Source of the DNA: Zhongshania sp.
GTDB taxonomy: Bacteria > Pseudomonadota > Gammaproteobacteria > Pseudomonadales > Spongiibacteraceae
Direction of reading: 5' to 3'
Length of the DNA stretch: 42,100 nt
Assembly (NCBI GenBank): GCA_018066965.1
Contig: JAGPVP010000113.1
Coordinates: 1-42,100 of the forward strand
Each line of letters begins with the position of its first letter. Position 1 is the stretch's first letter. The translations under genes and the position numbers were made by a program. This document shows positions 26,392 through 34,556 of the stretch, one piece after another. Below the pieces are notes generated by a model. The model did not search any database, was not told the DNA's origin, and worked only from the letters and a program-made list of their open reading frames with translations.

Positions 26392-27086
26392 TGGCAAGCC
26401 CGCAACTCCCCCTGGCCTTGAAGCTAGATACCGAAGCTACCTTTGATAATTTTTATACTCCCGATCGTCATCGTCTGCTAGTTAATCAACTTAAGCAGCA
26501 GGCGGCTGGCGCTGGAGAAAAGTGGGTATACCTTTACGGTTCGGGTGGCAGAAGTCACTTATTACAAGCTTGCTGCCACCTTGCAGAGTCCGAGGGGCGT
26601 TATTCTCGTTATATACCGTTGGCCGAGCTCATTGATTTTGACCCAGAATCGTTGCTGGAAGGTGCTGAGTACTTAGATTTATTGTGCTTTGATGACATGC
26701 AGCTTATTGCGGGCCATGACGGGTGGGAGCGAGCGGTGTTTAACTGTTATAACCGAATGCTCGGTACCAGTGCCTGTATGCTCGTGTCTTCCTCTCTGGC
26801 TCATTCGCAATTAGCACTTGATTTACCCGACTTACAATCGCGGTTTCAGAGCTTGAGTAGCTATCGATTGTCGGACTTAGATGAGTCTGAACGCATGGCG
26901 GCACTGAAATTTAAGGCGAGTATTCGAGGCATACTTGTGTCTGACGCAGTTGCCGAATACATTTATACACGCTGCCAGCGCGACGCAAAAAGCCTGTTTG
27001 ATTTGCTTAATGTGTTGGATCGCTTAAGTTTAGTTGAGCAGCGCAAGCTAACGATCCCCTTTGTAAAGCAGGCGATGAAGTGGTGA
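26391..27086 (+). CDS. hda: DnaA regulatory inactivator Hda
   Basis: 231 residues. A DnaA-like AAA+ protein that, with the beta clamp, stimulates DnaA-ATP hydrolysis and so limits re-initiation. The N-terminal QLPLAL is the clamp-binding motif, followed by ATFDNFY, a P-loop-like YLYGSGGRSHLLQACC, Walker B LLCFDDMQ and sensor regions near DLPDLQSRF. The P-loop lacks the usual GKT, as is common for Hda. Last gene of the DUF2066-perM-hda operon. Confidence 0.92.
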   Translation: MASPQLPLALKLDTEATFDNFYTPDRHRLLVNQLKQQAAGAGEKWVYLYGSGGRSHLLQACCHLAESEGRYSRYIPLAELIDFDPESLLEGAEYLDLLCFDDMQLIAGHDGWERAVFNCYNRMLGTSACMLVSSSLAHSQLALDLPDLQSRFQSLSSYRLSDLDESERMAALKFKASIRGILVSDAVAEYIYTRCQRDAKSLFDLLNVLDRLSLVEQRKLTIPFVKQAMKW

Positions 27087-27345
27087 ATTTAGCTAATAAT
27101 ATTGTTAATAAGTGTAAATACGGCTACTTTTAGGGAGTGAGAGGGAACTCGCTTGAATTTATACCCTCTTAGCGATTGATATCATTGCTAAAACGTTTTT
27201 ACTCATTGTTAAGTGAAATTACGGATTGGCTTGGTAAAATTACTCAAAATCTGGCGTGCAAGCTGTGTTGCTCGTGTTATTCTGAACCAATGACGTGCTT
27301 TCACGGCATTGTTAAAGGAAGTTTAAAAAAATTAGGGGGAGAGTT

Positions 27346-28452
27346 ATGCGTAAAGTCCTATTAGGTGCTGCAATAGCTGCAGCGATTTGTCCTACATTGG
27401 CATCTGCTGGTGAAGACGGAAAGTGGTATATCAACCCAGCAGTCGGCTACATGGTTTTCGATAATACTCGTGACCTAGATCCCGAAGCTGCTGCGCTTTT
27501 CGGTGCTGAGCGTAAATTTAACAAAGATTGGGGTTTAGAGCTTCGCGCTTTTTATAGTGATGCTGAGCATTACCGTGGCAATCCGAATCTCGATCAAGAA
27601 GTACTAGGTGCTAGCCTTGATGTTTTGCGTTATTTCAGCAACGATTCAAAAGTAACGCCTTATTTGGCAGGTGGTATGGGTGAAGTTCACTCTAACCCTG
27701 CTACTGGTCCGTACGATGAACAAACCCAGTTAAATGCTGGTGGTGGTTTCCGCTTCGCTCTAGATGACACTTGGTCAGTACGTACTGATGCGCGTTATAT
27801 CTATGGCACTGATAATGAAACTGCTGATGGCATTTTGTCTGTTGGCTTAAGCTACGCATTTGGCGGCACGTCTGCGCCTATGCCTGCTCCAGCTCCAGTG
27901 GTTGGTGATTCAGACGGCGACGGCGTTGAAGACGGTGTAGATCAATGCCCAGGTACTCCAGCTGGTGTTGCTGTTGATGCCAAGGGTTGTGCATTGGATG
28001 CAGACGGTGACGGCGTACCTAACTATCGTGACAAGTGTCCAAATACTCCAGCTGGTCGTCAAGTAGACAAGTTTGGTTGTAAGTTTGTACTGAAGCACAC
28101 TGAAAGCATCAAGTTAGAAATTAACTTTGCTAACGACTCTGACGCTATTCCAGTTGCTTATGCATCTGAGCTGAAGAAGGTTGCCGACTTCATGAACAAG
28201 TATGGTGGTGTAACCTCTATAGTTGAAGGCCATGCAGACAGCAATGGTGCAGCAGCTTACAACAAGCAGCTTTCACAACGCCGCGCTGATGCTGTTCGGA
28301 ATGCATTGATCCGTGACTACGGTATTTCTGCAAACCGTTTGAGCGCAGTAGGCTACGGTGAAGAGCGTCCGATTGCTGATAACAGAACAGCAGCTGGTCG
28401 CAGTGCAAACCGTCGCGTTATTGCGGTTGTACCGGTAGAAGTTGTTGAGTAA
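27346..28452 (+). CDS. OmpA-family outer-membrane protein with thrombospondin type-3 repeats
   Basis: 368 residues. A signal peptide ends at about 21 (ASA), followed by an eight-stranded-barrel-like N-terminal domain (to about 175) and a Pro/Ala linker APMPAPAPVV. Two calcium-binding TSP3-type repeats follow (DSDGDGVEDGVDQCPGTPAG and DADGDGVPNYRDKCPNTPAG). A C-terminal OmpA peptidoglycan-binding domain (INFANDSDAI, GHADSNGAAAYNKQLSQRRA, residues about 255-365) ends the protein. It resembles Pseudomonas OprF. Strong AGGGGGAGAG ribosome-binding site and a strong terminator suggest high expression. Confidence 0.92.
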   Translation: MRKVLLGAAIAAAICPTLASAGEDGKWYINPAVGYMVFDNTRDLDPEAAALFGAERKFNKDWGLELRAFYSDAEHYRGNPNLDQEVLGASLDVLRYFSNDSKVTPYLAGGMGEVHSNPATGPYDEQTQLNAGGGFRFALDDTWSVRTDARYIYGTDNETADGILSVGLSYAFGGTSAPMPAPAPVVGDSDGDGVEDGVDQCPGTPAGVAVDAKGCALDADGDGVPNYRDKCPNTPAGRQVDKFGCKFVLKHTESIKLEINFANDSDAIPVAYASELKKVADFMNKYGGVTSIVEGHADSNGAAAYNKQLSQRRADAVRNALIRDYGISANRLSAVGYGEERPIADNRTAAGRSANRRVIAVVPVEVVE

Positions 28453-28477
28453 AACTTGATTCACATAGTGAGTCGTT

Positions 28478-28502
28478 AAAAGGGGCCTTCGGGCCCCTTT
28501 TT
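28478..28502 (+). terminator. Rho-independent terminator after the OmpA-family gene
   Basis: GGGGCC-TTCG-GGCCCC (28482-28497) followed by TTTTT, preceded by AAAA: a strong stem with tetraloop. Confidence 0.93.
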
Positions 28503-28745
28503 CGTTTCTGCCATATTTGTTTCTCTTTTCCCTTCCCCTCAGCGCAATTGCTACTTCGTATTCCAGCTCTCGTTAAGCAATTAGAGACTTTATTGCTGGC
28601 GGCTATTAGATGGCACGGTTTTTGTAGCTCAGTTGGTATCGAAGCCATAAATAGGCGTTATTTCACCATTATGGTGCACTTGTGAATAGCTCGCTGTCGA
28701 GCGGTTGCTCTAGTTTGGTGCGCTTGAGCGAAGAGGGAGAGTTAG

Positions 28746-30929
28746 ATGATATTTGGCCGAAAAAACCGTAAGCCAATAACAATTGCGGACAAAAAAGTGG
28801 TGGACTGGAAGTATGCAGTCTGCGGCTACTGTTCAACGGGTTGTTCGATTGAAGTTGGTTTAAACGCCGAAGGTAAGCCCGTTGCTAGTCGAGGTAAAGG
28901 CAATGCCCCCGTCAATCAGGGTAAATTGTGCATAAAAGGTATTTTTGAGCACGAGTTGAGTGGTACTGCAGGCCGTGGTACTGACCCGTTAATACGCAAT
29001 AAAATTTACGATACTTTCCAGCCTACCAGTTGGGATGCCGCGCTGGACAAAACCGCAGCAGAATTTATACGCATACAAGAAAAATATGGTCGCGACAGCG
29101 TCGCGGTTGTGTCGACGGGTCAGCTCCTTACTGAAGAGTTCTACACCTTAGGTAAACTTGTACGTGGCGTGCTGGGCACGAATAACTACGATGGCAATAC
29201 CACCTTGTGTATGGCATCGGCAGTATCTGGATATAAGCGCTCATTTGGTGCTGATGGCCCGCCGGGCTGTTACGACGATTTTGAAAATACCCATTGTTTA
29301 ATGGCATTTGGATCAAACCTGCCAGAGCAGCACCCCATTATTTATTGGCGCCTTAAAGAAGCCTTAGAAAAGCGCAAGTTTCCGCTAATTGTAATCGACC
29401 CTCGGGTGACTATGTTTGCGCAGTTTGCCGACATCCATCTGCCTATAACCCCAGGCACCGATTTAGTCCTACTAAACGCGCTCGCTCATGTGATTTTAGC
29501 GGAAGGTTTACAAGACGAAGCCTATATAGAAGCCCACTGCAACGGCTTCGACGAATTAAAAGCCACTGTTGCCAAGTATGACCCGGTTACTGCCTCTCGC
29601 ATTTGCGGCATAGATGCCGACATGATTAAAAACGTCGCACGTATTTACGCCAAGGCGCCGTCTGCGATGAGCATTTGGACGATGGGTATTAACCAAAGTA
29701 CTCATGGCACCGACGGTGTTTGCGGCATTAATAATTTGAATCTGATTACCGGTAATGTCGGGATTCCCGGCGGCACCAGCTTGTCGATTACCGGCCAGTG
29801 CAACGCCATGGGCACCCGCGAGTGGTCCTCGTGTTCGGGCTTGCCGGGTTATCGCATGCTGGAGAAACAAGAGCATCGCGATGAGGTCGCTAAGTTCTGG
29901 GGTGTCGATGAAAGCTTTTTTCCTGCCAAGCGAGGCCTTCAGCAAACAGATATTTTCCCTGCTATCGAATCTGGCGAAATTAAAGCGCTGTGGATTGTTG
30001 CTACTAATCCACTAACCTCCATGCCTAATCAGCCTCGCATTAAAAAGGCCTTGGAAAAGCTCGAATTCATGGTGGTACAAGACGGCTACAAAGATTGCGA
30101 AACGGTTAATTTTGCTCATGTTTATTTGCCCGGTGCATTGTGGGGCGAGAAGGAAGGCGTGCAAACCAATACCGAGCGCCGTGTGAACTTGGTGCGTAAG
30201 TTTGTAGAGCCACCGGGACAGGCGAAACCAGATCATTGGATATTTAGTGAACTGGCTAAGCGTTTTGAGCGTGGCCGTGCCATGACCTTCCCTGAAACGA
30301 CCTCTGATATCTTCGATGAAATGAAGCTGTTGTCTAAAGGCGCAAAACGGAATCTCGATATCTCTGGTATGAGTCACGATTTAATCGAGGCGCAGCGCGG
30401 TATTCAGTGGCCGATGAGAGAGGGCGAGACGACAGGTAATCCTCGTTTGTATAGCGACGGTGTATACCCAACCCCTAATGGCAAAGCTAATTTATTGGCC
30501 ATGGATTATATCGAAGACAATGAAGTGCCTGATGATAGCTATCCATTTTGGTTAAACAGCGGGCGGGTGGTTGAGCATTTTCATACTCGAACTAAAACCG
30601 GAAAAATCGGCAACCTGAATAAATTCAGCCCAACTGCGTATATGGAAATGAATCCTGACTCAGCGCGGGAGCAGGGCGTGAAGCACCAGAGCTATGTTCG
30701 TCTGGTATCGAAGCGCGGCGATGCTGTGGTTATGGTCCAGCTCACTCAGCGTGTGCCGCACAATATGGTGTTTATTCCCATGCATTATCACGACTGTGTA
30801 AATCGCTTATCGCTGGGTTTGCTCGACCCGTACTCGCGTCAGCCTGCATTTAAACAATGTGCTGTGCGCATTGAGCAGATAGACCAGAAAGAAGCCGGTC
30901 GCCTAAATGTTGAGCGCCGAGCATATTGA
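28746..30929 (+). CDS. Molybdopterin oxidoreductase, assimilatory nitrate reductase-like catalytic subunit
   Basis: 727 residues. An N-terminal [4Fe-4S] site (C26, C29, C33, C62) is followed by molybdopterin domains and a C-terminal dinucleotide-binding domain (from about 600). The Mo ligand is Cys155 in TTLCMASAVSGYKRSFG, the pattern of NasA/NarB/NapA nitrate reductases and formate dehydrogenases. There is no twin-arginine signal, so it should be cytoplasmic. Preceded by AGAGGGAGAG. The next gene encodes a fused DmsB/DmsC partner, so electrons probably come from or go to quinone. Nitrate is the best-guess substrate; no nitrite reductase, transporter or Mo chaperone lies nearby. Confidence 0.85.
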   Translation: MIFGRKNRKPITIADKKVVDWKYAVCGYCSTGCSIEVGLNAEGKPVASRGKGNAPVNQGKLCIKGIFEHELSGTAGRGTDPLIRNKIYDTFQPTSWDAALDKTAAEFIRIQEKYGRDSVAVVSTGQLLTEEFYTLGKLVRGVLGTNNYDGNTTLCMASAVSGYKRSFGADGPPGCYDDFENTHCLMAFGSNLPEQHPIIYWRLKEALEKRKFPLIVIDPRVTMFAQFADIHLPITPGTDLVLLNALAHVILAEGLQDEAYIEAHCNGFDELKATVAKYDPVTASRICGIDADMIKNVARIYAKAPSAMSIWTMGINQSTHGTDGVCGINNLNLITGNVGIPGGTSLSITGQCNAMGTREWSSCSGLPGYRMLEKQEHRDEVAKFWGVDESFFPAKRGLQQTDIFPAIESGEIKALWIVATNPLTSMPNQPRIKKALEKLEFMVVQDGYKDCETVNFAHVYLPGALWGEKEGVQTNTERRVNLVRKFVEPPGQAKPDHWIFSELAKRFERGRAMTFPETTSDIFDEMKLLSKGAKRNLDISGMSHDLIEAQRGIQWPMREGETTGNPRLYSDGVYPTPNGKANLLAMDYIEDNEVPDDSYPFWLNSGRVVEHFHTRTKTGKIGNLNKFSPTAYMEMNPDSAREQGVKHQSYVRLVSKRGDAVVMVQLTQRVPHNMVFIPMHYHDCVNRLSLGLLDPYSRQPAFKQCAVRIEQIDQKEAGRLNVERRAY

Positions 30930-30993
30930 GTTGGCACTGCGCCGCCAAGTAGACGGCGGGTGGGGTATTTAAACGTTGTGATATTAGTTTCGC

Positions 30994-31020
30994 GGTAGCT
31001 GAGCTATTTGCTCAGCTACC
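30994..31020 (+). other. Perfect hairpin between the molybdoenzyme genes
   Basis: GGTAGCTGAGC-TATTT-GCTCAGCTACC: an 11 bp perfect stem with 5 nt loop, ending 18 bp before the next ATG and overlapping no gene. It lacks a U-tract, so it is not a standard terminator. It could shape mRNA processing or translation between the two subunits. Confidence 0.7.
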
Positions 31021-31038
31021 CGATCAAGGGCAGTAACT

Positions 31039-32886
31039 ATGTGGAAAGTAAGAGACGATGAACCGGGATACGCCTTCCTTAAAGAGTCGACCGCACCAGA
31101 GGTAAACTATTATGAGGCGCCGATAGATTTAATTGCTCGCACTGGCGGAGCGCTTCCCGCTGGTCGGGAAATGTTTATAAATGAAGAGCCAGGTGTGGGC
31201 GCTAATCCTAATCGTAACAAGCAGCATGCATTTCATTTTACCGCAGACAATTGTATTGGTTGCCATGCTTGTGAAGCGGCGTGCAGTGAAAAGAATGACA
31301 ACCCCGCGCATATTAGTTTCCGCTCGGTAGGTTACGTCGAAGGTGGCACTTACCCAGATTTTAAGCGTATGAATATCTCAATGGCCTGCAACCATTGCGA
31401 CGATCCGGTGTGCTTGAAAGGCTGCCCCACGCGGGCGTATACCAAACACGTTGAGTACGGCGCGGTACTACAAGATCCAGAAACTTGCTTTGGCTGTGGT
31501 TATTGCACATGGGTGTGTCCTTATAACGCACCGCAGTTAGATCCTATTAAGGGGCAAGTTTCTAAGTGCAATATGTGTGTTGACCGTTTAGAGGTAAACC
31601 TTAAGCCTGCGTGCGTGTCTGCGTGTTTGGGTAATGCACTTAACTTTGGTGTGGTTGATGATTTGCCGGAAAATCGTGAGCAAGGTAAGCTCAGTATTCC
31701 TGGCTTCCCTGATCCAGAAATTACCCATCCCAATATCCGCTTCCAGCAAATAAAAAACATGCCTGATGAAGTGACACGTACTGACGGCATGGCGGTTAAA
31801 TATCACAAGGGTGACGATGGCCAATACCGCCCAGTGGTCGATCAGAAAAAAGGCGTAGAGAAAAAATGGAGCTTGTCTAAATTAAGCTCACGTGAAAATC
31901 CCCTCGTGATTTTCACGATGGTAAGCCAAATTTCATTAGGTGCATTTCTGATTGCATTTCTAGGCGCGCAACTCGGCATTGATAGCTTAATGGCGATGCG
32001 TGATTCTGTTATGTACATACCGCTAATGGCCGCTACGGTCGGCTTTGCCGGTCTTGGCATGCTGATGTCGGCAACACATTTGGGTAAGCCATGGCGCTTT
32101 TATCGCGGCTTTAACAATCTTCGTCACTCACCGGTATGTCGTGAAGGCCTGGGTATGCTGCTGTATATGGTGTTCGCGGGCTTGCATCTATTATCGATGC
32201 TACCGGCGAATTCAGTGTTCATAGAGCTGATGGGTGATTGGGGACGGTTTGATGCATTTGCATCGGTATGTGGTTATTTGGCGCTCACAGCTGGCGCGGT
32301 CGGCCTTTACTATATGTACCGCTGTTATCGTATTCCCGCACGGCCGTTTTGGAATCATTGGCAGACAGCGACATCGTTTTTAGGCACAGCGATTACGCTG
32401 GGAAGTGTGTTGATTGGTGTAGTCGGCATACCAACCCTCATCTTGCTTGAAGGCAATACTAGCCAGCTATTTGCAATCGCACTTGGTGGCATTGCGCTTG
32501 GCAGTGTAATGGAAGGACTGGGTTTGTACTGCCATGCGAGAGCGATGGATGCCGCAAATAATGAAGGCAGTGTGTCGCACTATATTCAGAGTACGGTATT
32601 TGGTAAGAGCTATGTGCTGCGCAATATTCTCATTGCAGCTAACGCAAGCGTCGCACTAATTTTGCTACTACTTGCGCCGAGCGTCATTAGCTTGGGTGTG
32701 GCGTTGCTTGTTTGTCTGTCAGCGTTTGTGACGGCATTGATTGGTCGCACACTGTTCTATGTTTTGGTTATTCCGACCACCATGCCCGGTGCGTTCTTTT
32801 GGAAGAACAAAGATTTTGAAGAACATGCTCGCGAAATTGGTTTGGCGAATATGCCGCAAGTTGGGGTGGTCGCCCACGCTCACTAA
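31039..32886 (+). CDS. Fused DmsB-DmsC: four [4Fe-4S] ferredoxin domain plus membrane quinol-interacting anchor
   Basis: 615 residues. The N-terminal half is DmsB-like with four Cys clusters for four [4Fe-4S] centres: CIGCHACEAAC (72-82), CNHCDDPVCLKGCP, CFGCGYCTWVCP, and CNMC...CVSACLGNA. From about residue 285 it becomes a DmsC-like anchor with about eight helices and the conserved SATHLGKPWRFYRGFNNLRH. In DMSO-reductase-type enzymes these are separate proteins; here they are one chain, so the membrane subunit electrically bridges quinone and the catalytic subunit. No N-terminal signal, consistent with a cytoplasmic orientation. Followed by a strong terminator. Confidence 0.87.
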   Translation: MWKVRDDEPGYAFLKESTAPEVNYYEAPIDLIARTGGALPAGREMFINEEPGVGANPNRNKQHAFHFTADNCIGCHACEAACSEKNDNPAHISFRSVGYVEGGTYPDFKRMNISMACNHCDDPVCLKGCPTRAYTKHVEYGAVLQDPETCFGCGYCTWVCPYNAPQLDPIKGQVSKCNMCVDRLEVNLKPACVSACLGNALNFGVVDDLPENREQGKLSIPGFPDPEITHPNIRFQQIKNMPDEVTRTDGMAVKYHKGDDGQYRPVVDQKKGVEKKWSLSKLSSRENPLVIFTMVSQISLGAFLIAFLGAQLGIDSLMAMRDSVMYIPLMAATVGFAGLGMLMSATHLGKPWRFYRGFNNLRHSPVCREGLGMLLYMVFAGLHLLSMLPANSVFIELMGDWGRFDAFASVCGYLALTAGAVGLYYMYRCYRIPARPFWNHWQTATSFLGTAITLGSVLIGVVGIPTLILLEGNTSQLFAIALGGIALGSVMEGLGLYCHARAMDAANNEGSVSHYIQSTVFGKSYVLRNILIAANASVALILLLLAPSVISLGVALLVCLSAFVTALIGRTLFYVLVIPTTMPGAFFWKNKDFEEHAREIGLANMPQVGVVAHAH

Positions 32887-32905
32887 ATGGTGTTAGTGAT
32901 AAATG

Positions 32906-32940
32906 ACGGCGACGTGAGAGATACACGTCGCCGTTTTCTA
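32906..32940 (+). terminator. Rho-independent terminator after the molybdoenzyme operon
   Basis: ACGGCGACGTG-7-CACGTCGCCGT (32906-32934), an 11 bp perfect stem, then TTTCTATTT. The next gene is convergent, so it may serve both strands. Confidence 0.88.
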
Positions 32941-33003
32941 TTTGTCGTGCCTTAATTTATTCTGGTGCCAATGCGTAGGCGTTATTAGAATCTCATTGGG
33001 TGA

Positions 33004-33708
33004 CTAGGCGGGGCCAACAGACAGTGCGAGTATCATGCTTAATTCCGACAGCGAGCGACCGCTCTCTGCACGCATCTCATTAAAAGCAGCCTGTACGGCG
33101 GCAAGATCCCGCTGGCTGGTAATTTGGGTTTTGTCGACAATGCCTTCAGCGCACAAAGCGGTACATACATCGCGACTGAGTATGAACGTGTCTTTGCCCA
33201 TAAAGCGCAAAAAATATTGGCCTGAGTTGCCGCCCAGCCGGTTGCCGTGCTTTTTAAGGTAAGTCCATAAGCCGACAATATTGTCCTCTGGCCATTCCGC
33301 TAAAAACTTCCCGAAACCGCCGTGTTCGCGTTGAATATCCAATATAAATAAGGCGTTTTCTTGTACGGATTTCACCTTGGTCAGATTGCGCACAATGCGC
33401 GTGTCGCTGGCCATGTCTTCAATCTCTTCCGGCGATCGTGATGCGACCCAGATGGGTAGAAAATGATTGAATACGGTCTCAAACCCTTCCCACTTAAGTG
33501 TGATAATTCGCCATACAAATCCAGCTCGAAAAACACAGGCTGCCATCTCTGCTAAATATCTATCGTCCTTAATGTTTGCTAGCGCCGCCTTGCTTAAAGG
33601 CTTGGGAAGTTTGTCTTCTACCTCGGCTAAGCTGCCATGCTGAACGATCGCGCGCTCTACATAACGCTGATACAAAGAAGCTGTGACGGAGGACTTTCTC
33701 GGCGACAT
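33004..33708 (-). CDS. Tag-like DNA-3-methyladenine glycosylase I family protein
   Basis: 234 residues. It fits PF03352-type helix-hairpin-helix glycosylases in the segment FRAGFVWRIITLKWEGFETVF, with a P-x-x-VA-x-x-S-x-EEIE stretch and TRIVRNLTKVKSVQENA. The family excises 3-methyladenine from DNA. The zinc-snap ligands of E. coli Tag (N-terminal Cys and His, C-terminal His and Cys) are not visible, so it belongs to a divergent branch whose activity is uncertain. Single gene, convergent with the molybdoenzyme operon. Confidence 0.72.
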   Translation of the reverse strand: MSPRKSSVTASLYQRYVERAIVQHGSLAEVEDKLPKPLSKAALANIKDDRYLAEMAACVFRAGFVWRIITLKWEGFETVFNHFLPIWVASRSPEEIEDMASDTRIVRNLTKVKSVQENALFILDIQREHGGFGKFLAEWPEDNIVGLWTYLKKHGNRLGGNSGQYFLRFMGKDTFILSRDVCTALCAEGIVDKTQITSQRDLAAVQAAFNEMRAESGRSLSELSMILALSVGPA

Positions 33709-33893
33709 GTCGGAACCACGTTTTTTGCTGGAATGAGTGAGTGCTATCTGTCCATAGTATTACAATGAAATAAGACTTTCTGCGAGTTTGTAGCTGCATT
33801 CTTCGTTCTTTGCGAATACGTATCTCATTTTATTCAAGAGGTCTTATTACGTATTAATTCGTTAATGGGATTATAGCGATTGGGTTTAATTGC

Positions 33894-34325
33894 TTAGTTG
33901 CTATCCCTGATGATGTTGCGGGCGGCGGCTAGAATGTCTCGCCAACTAATAATGCCAACGGGCTTGCCCTTCGCGTTGACAACGGGCAAGCAGGACAGGC
34001 CGTGTTGTTCTAATGCTGCCCAGGCATCACCAATATTGTCAGTGTCGGTTACCGTAATCGGCTTTCTTGTCATAATCTGATGCACTTTTTTGTTAAGTAG
34101 TGCTGCATCAGCGCTAGATTCCACAGGGGTGCCCGATCGCGGGCTAATGGCCTTGAATAAATCTCGGTCAGAAATTATGCCGACTAAGCGCTGTTCTTCT
34201 GCCACCAGCAAATGATGAAAGTGGGTGTTGCCGAAAATGTGGCGGACTTGGCGGAGACTGTCGTCCATTTCTACGGTGACGACGGGGGTGCTCATGATGT
34301 CGCTAACAGCGTCTTGTAGTTTCAT
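33894..34325 (-). CDS. Two-CBS-domain protein
   Basis: 143 residues consisting of a CBS pair: the first about 8-65 (MSTPVVTVEMDDSLRQVRHIF...GIISDRDLFKAIS), the second about 82-138 (IMTRKPITVTDTDNIGDAWAAL...GIISWRDILAAARN). Stand-alone CBS pairs bind adenine nucleotides such as AMP, ATP or SAM and act as energy sensors. No effector domain is fused and neighbours give no partner. Divergent from the flavoprotein gene at 34557. Confidence 0.9.
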   Translation of the reverse strand: MKLQDAVSDIMSTPVVTVEMDDSLRQVRHIFGNTHFHHLLVAEEQRLVGIISDRDLFKAISPRSGTPVESSADAALLNKKVHQIMTRKPITVTDTDNIGDAWAALEQHGLSCLPVVNAKGKPVGIISWRDILAAARNIIRDSN

Positions 34326-34556
34326 GGTGGCGTCGCTAATTACCCGAAAATAGAGTCTATGCTTCGATTGATATACAGGTTTACAGTCATCTTAGTCCAT
34401 TTTGTGTGTCGGTCGCGAGGCTAATTTAGTCGCGGTAGGTATCACTAATACAGACGGATGATAGGGCGCCGAGCGGCAGCGGTTTATGATAGCTGCTATT
34501 GCCGTAATGCTATCGCAGCGAGCGTGTTGGCATAAAACAGAACAGGAATATAGTAA

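Noticed and set aside
27176-27364. 62-codon open frame upstream of the OmpA-family gene
   Set aside because: It overlaps the ribosome-binding site and start of that gene, lacks a ribosome site and resembles nothing.
28623-28637. tRNA-like string GTAGCTCAGTTGGT
   Set aside because: It matches a tRNA D-arm region, but no acceptor stem, anticodon arm or TTC arm can be built around it.
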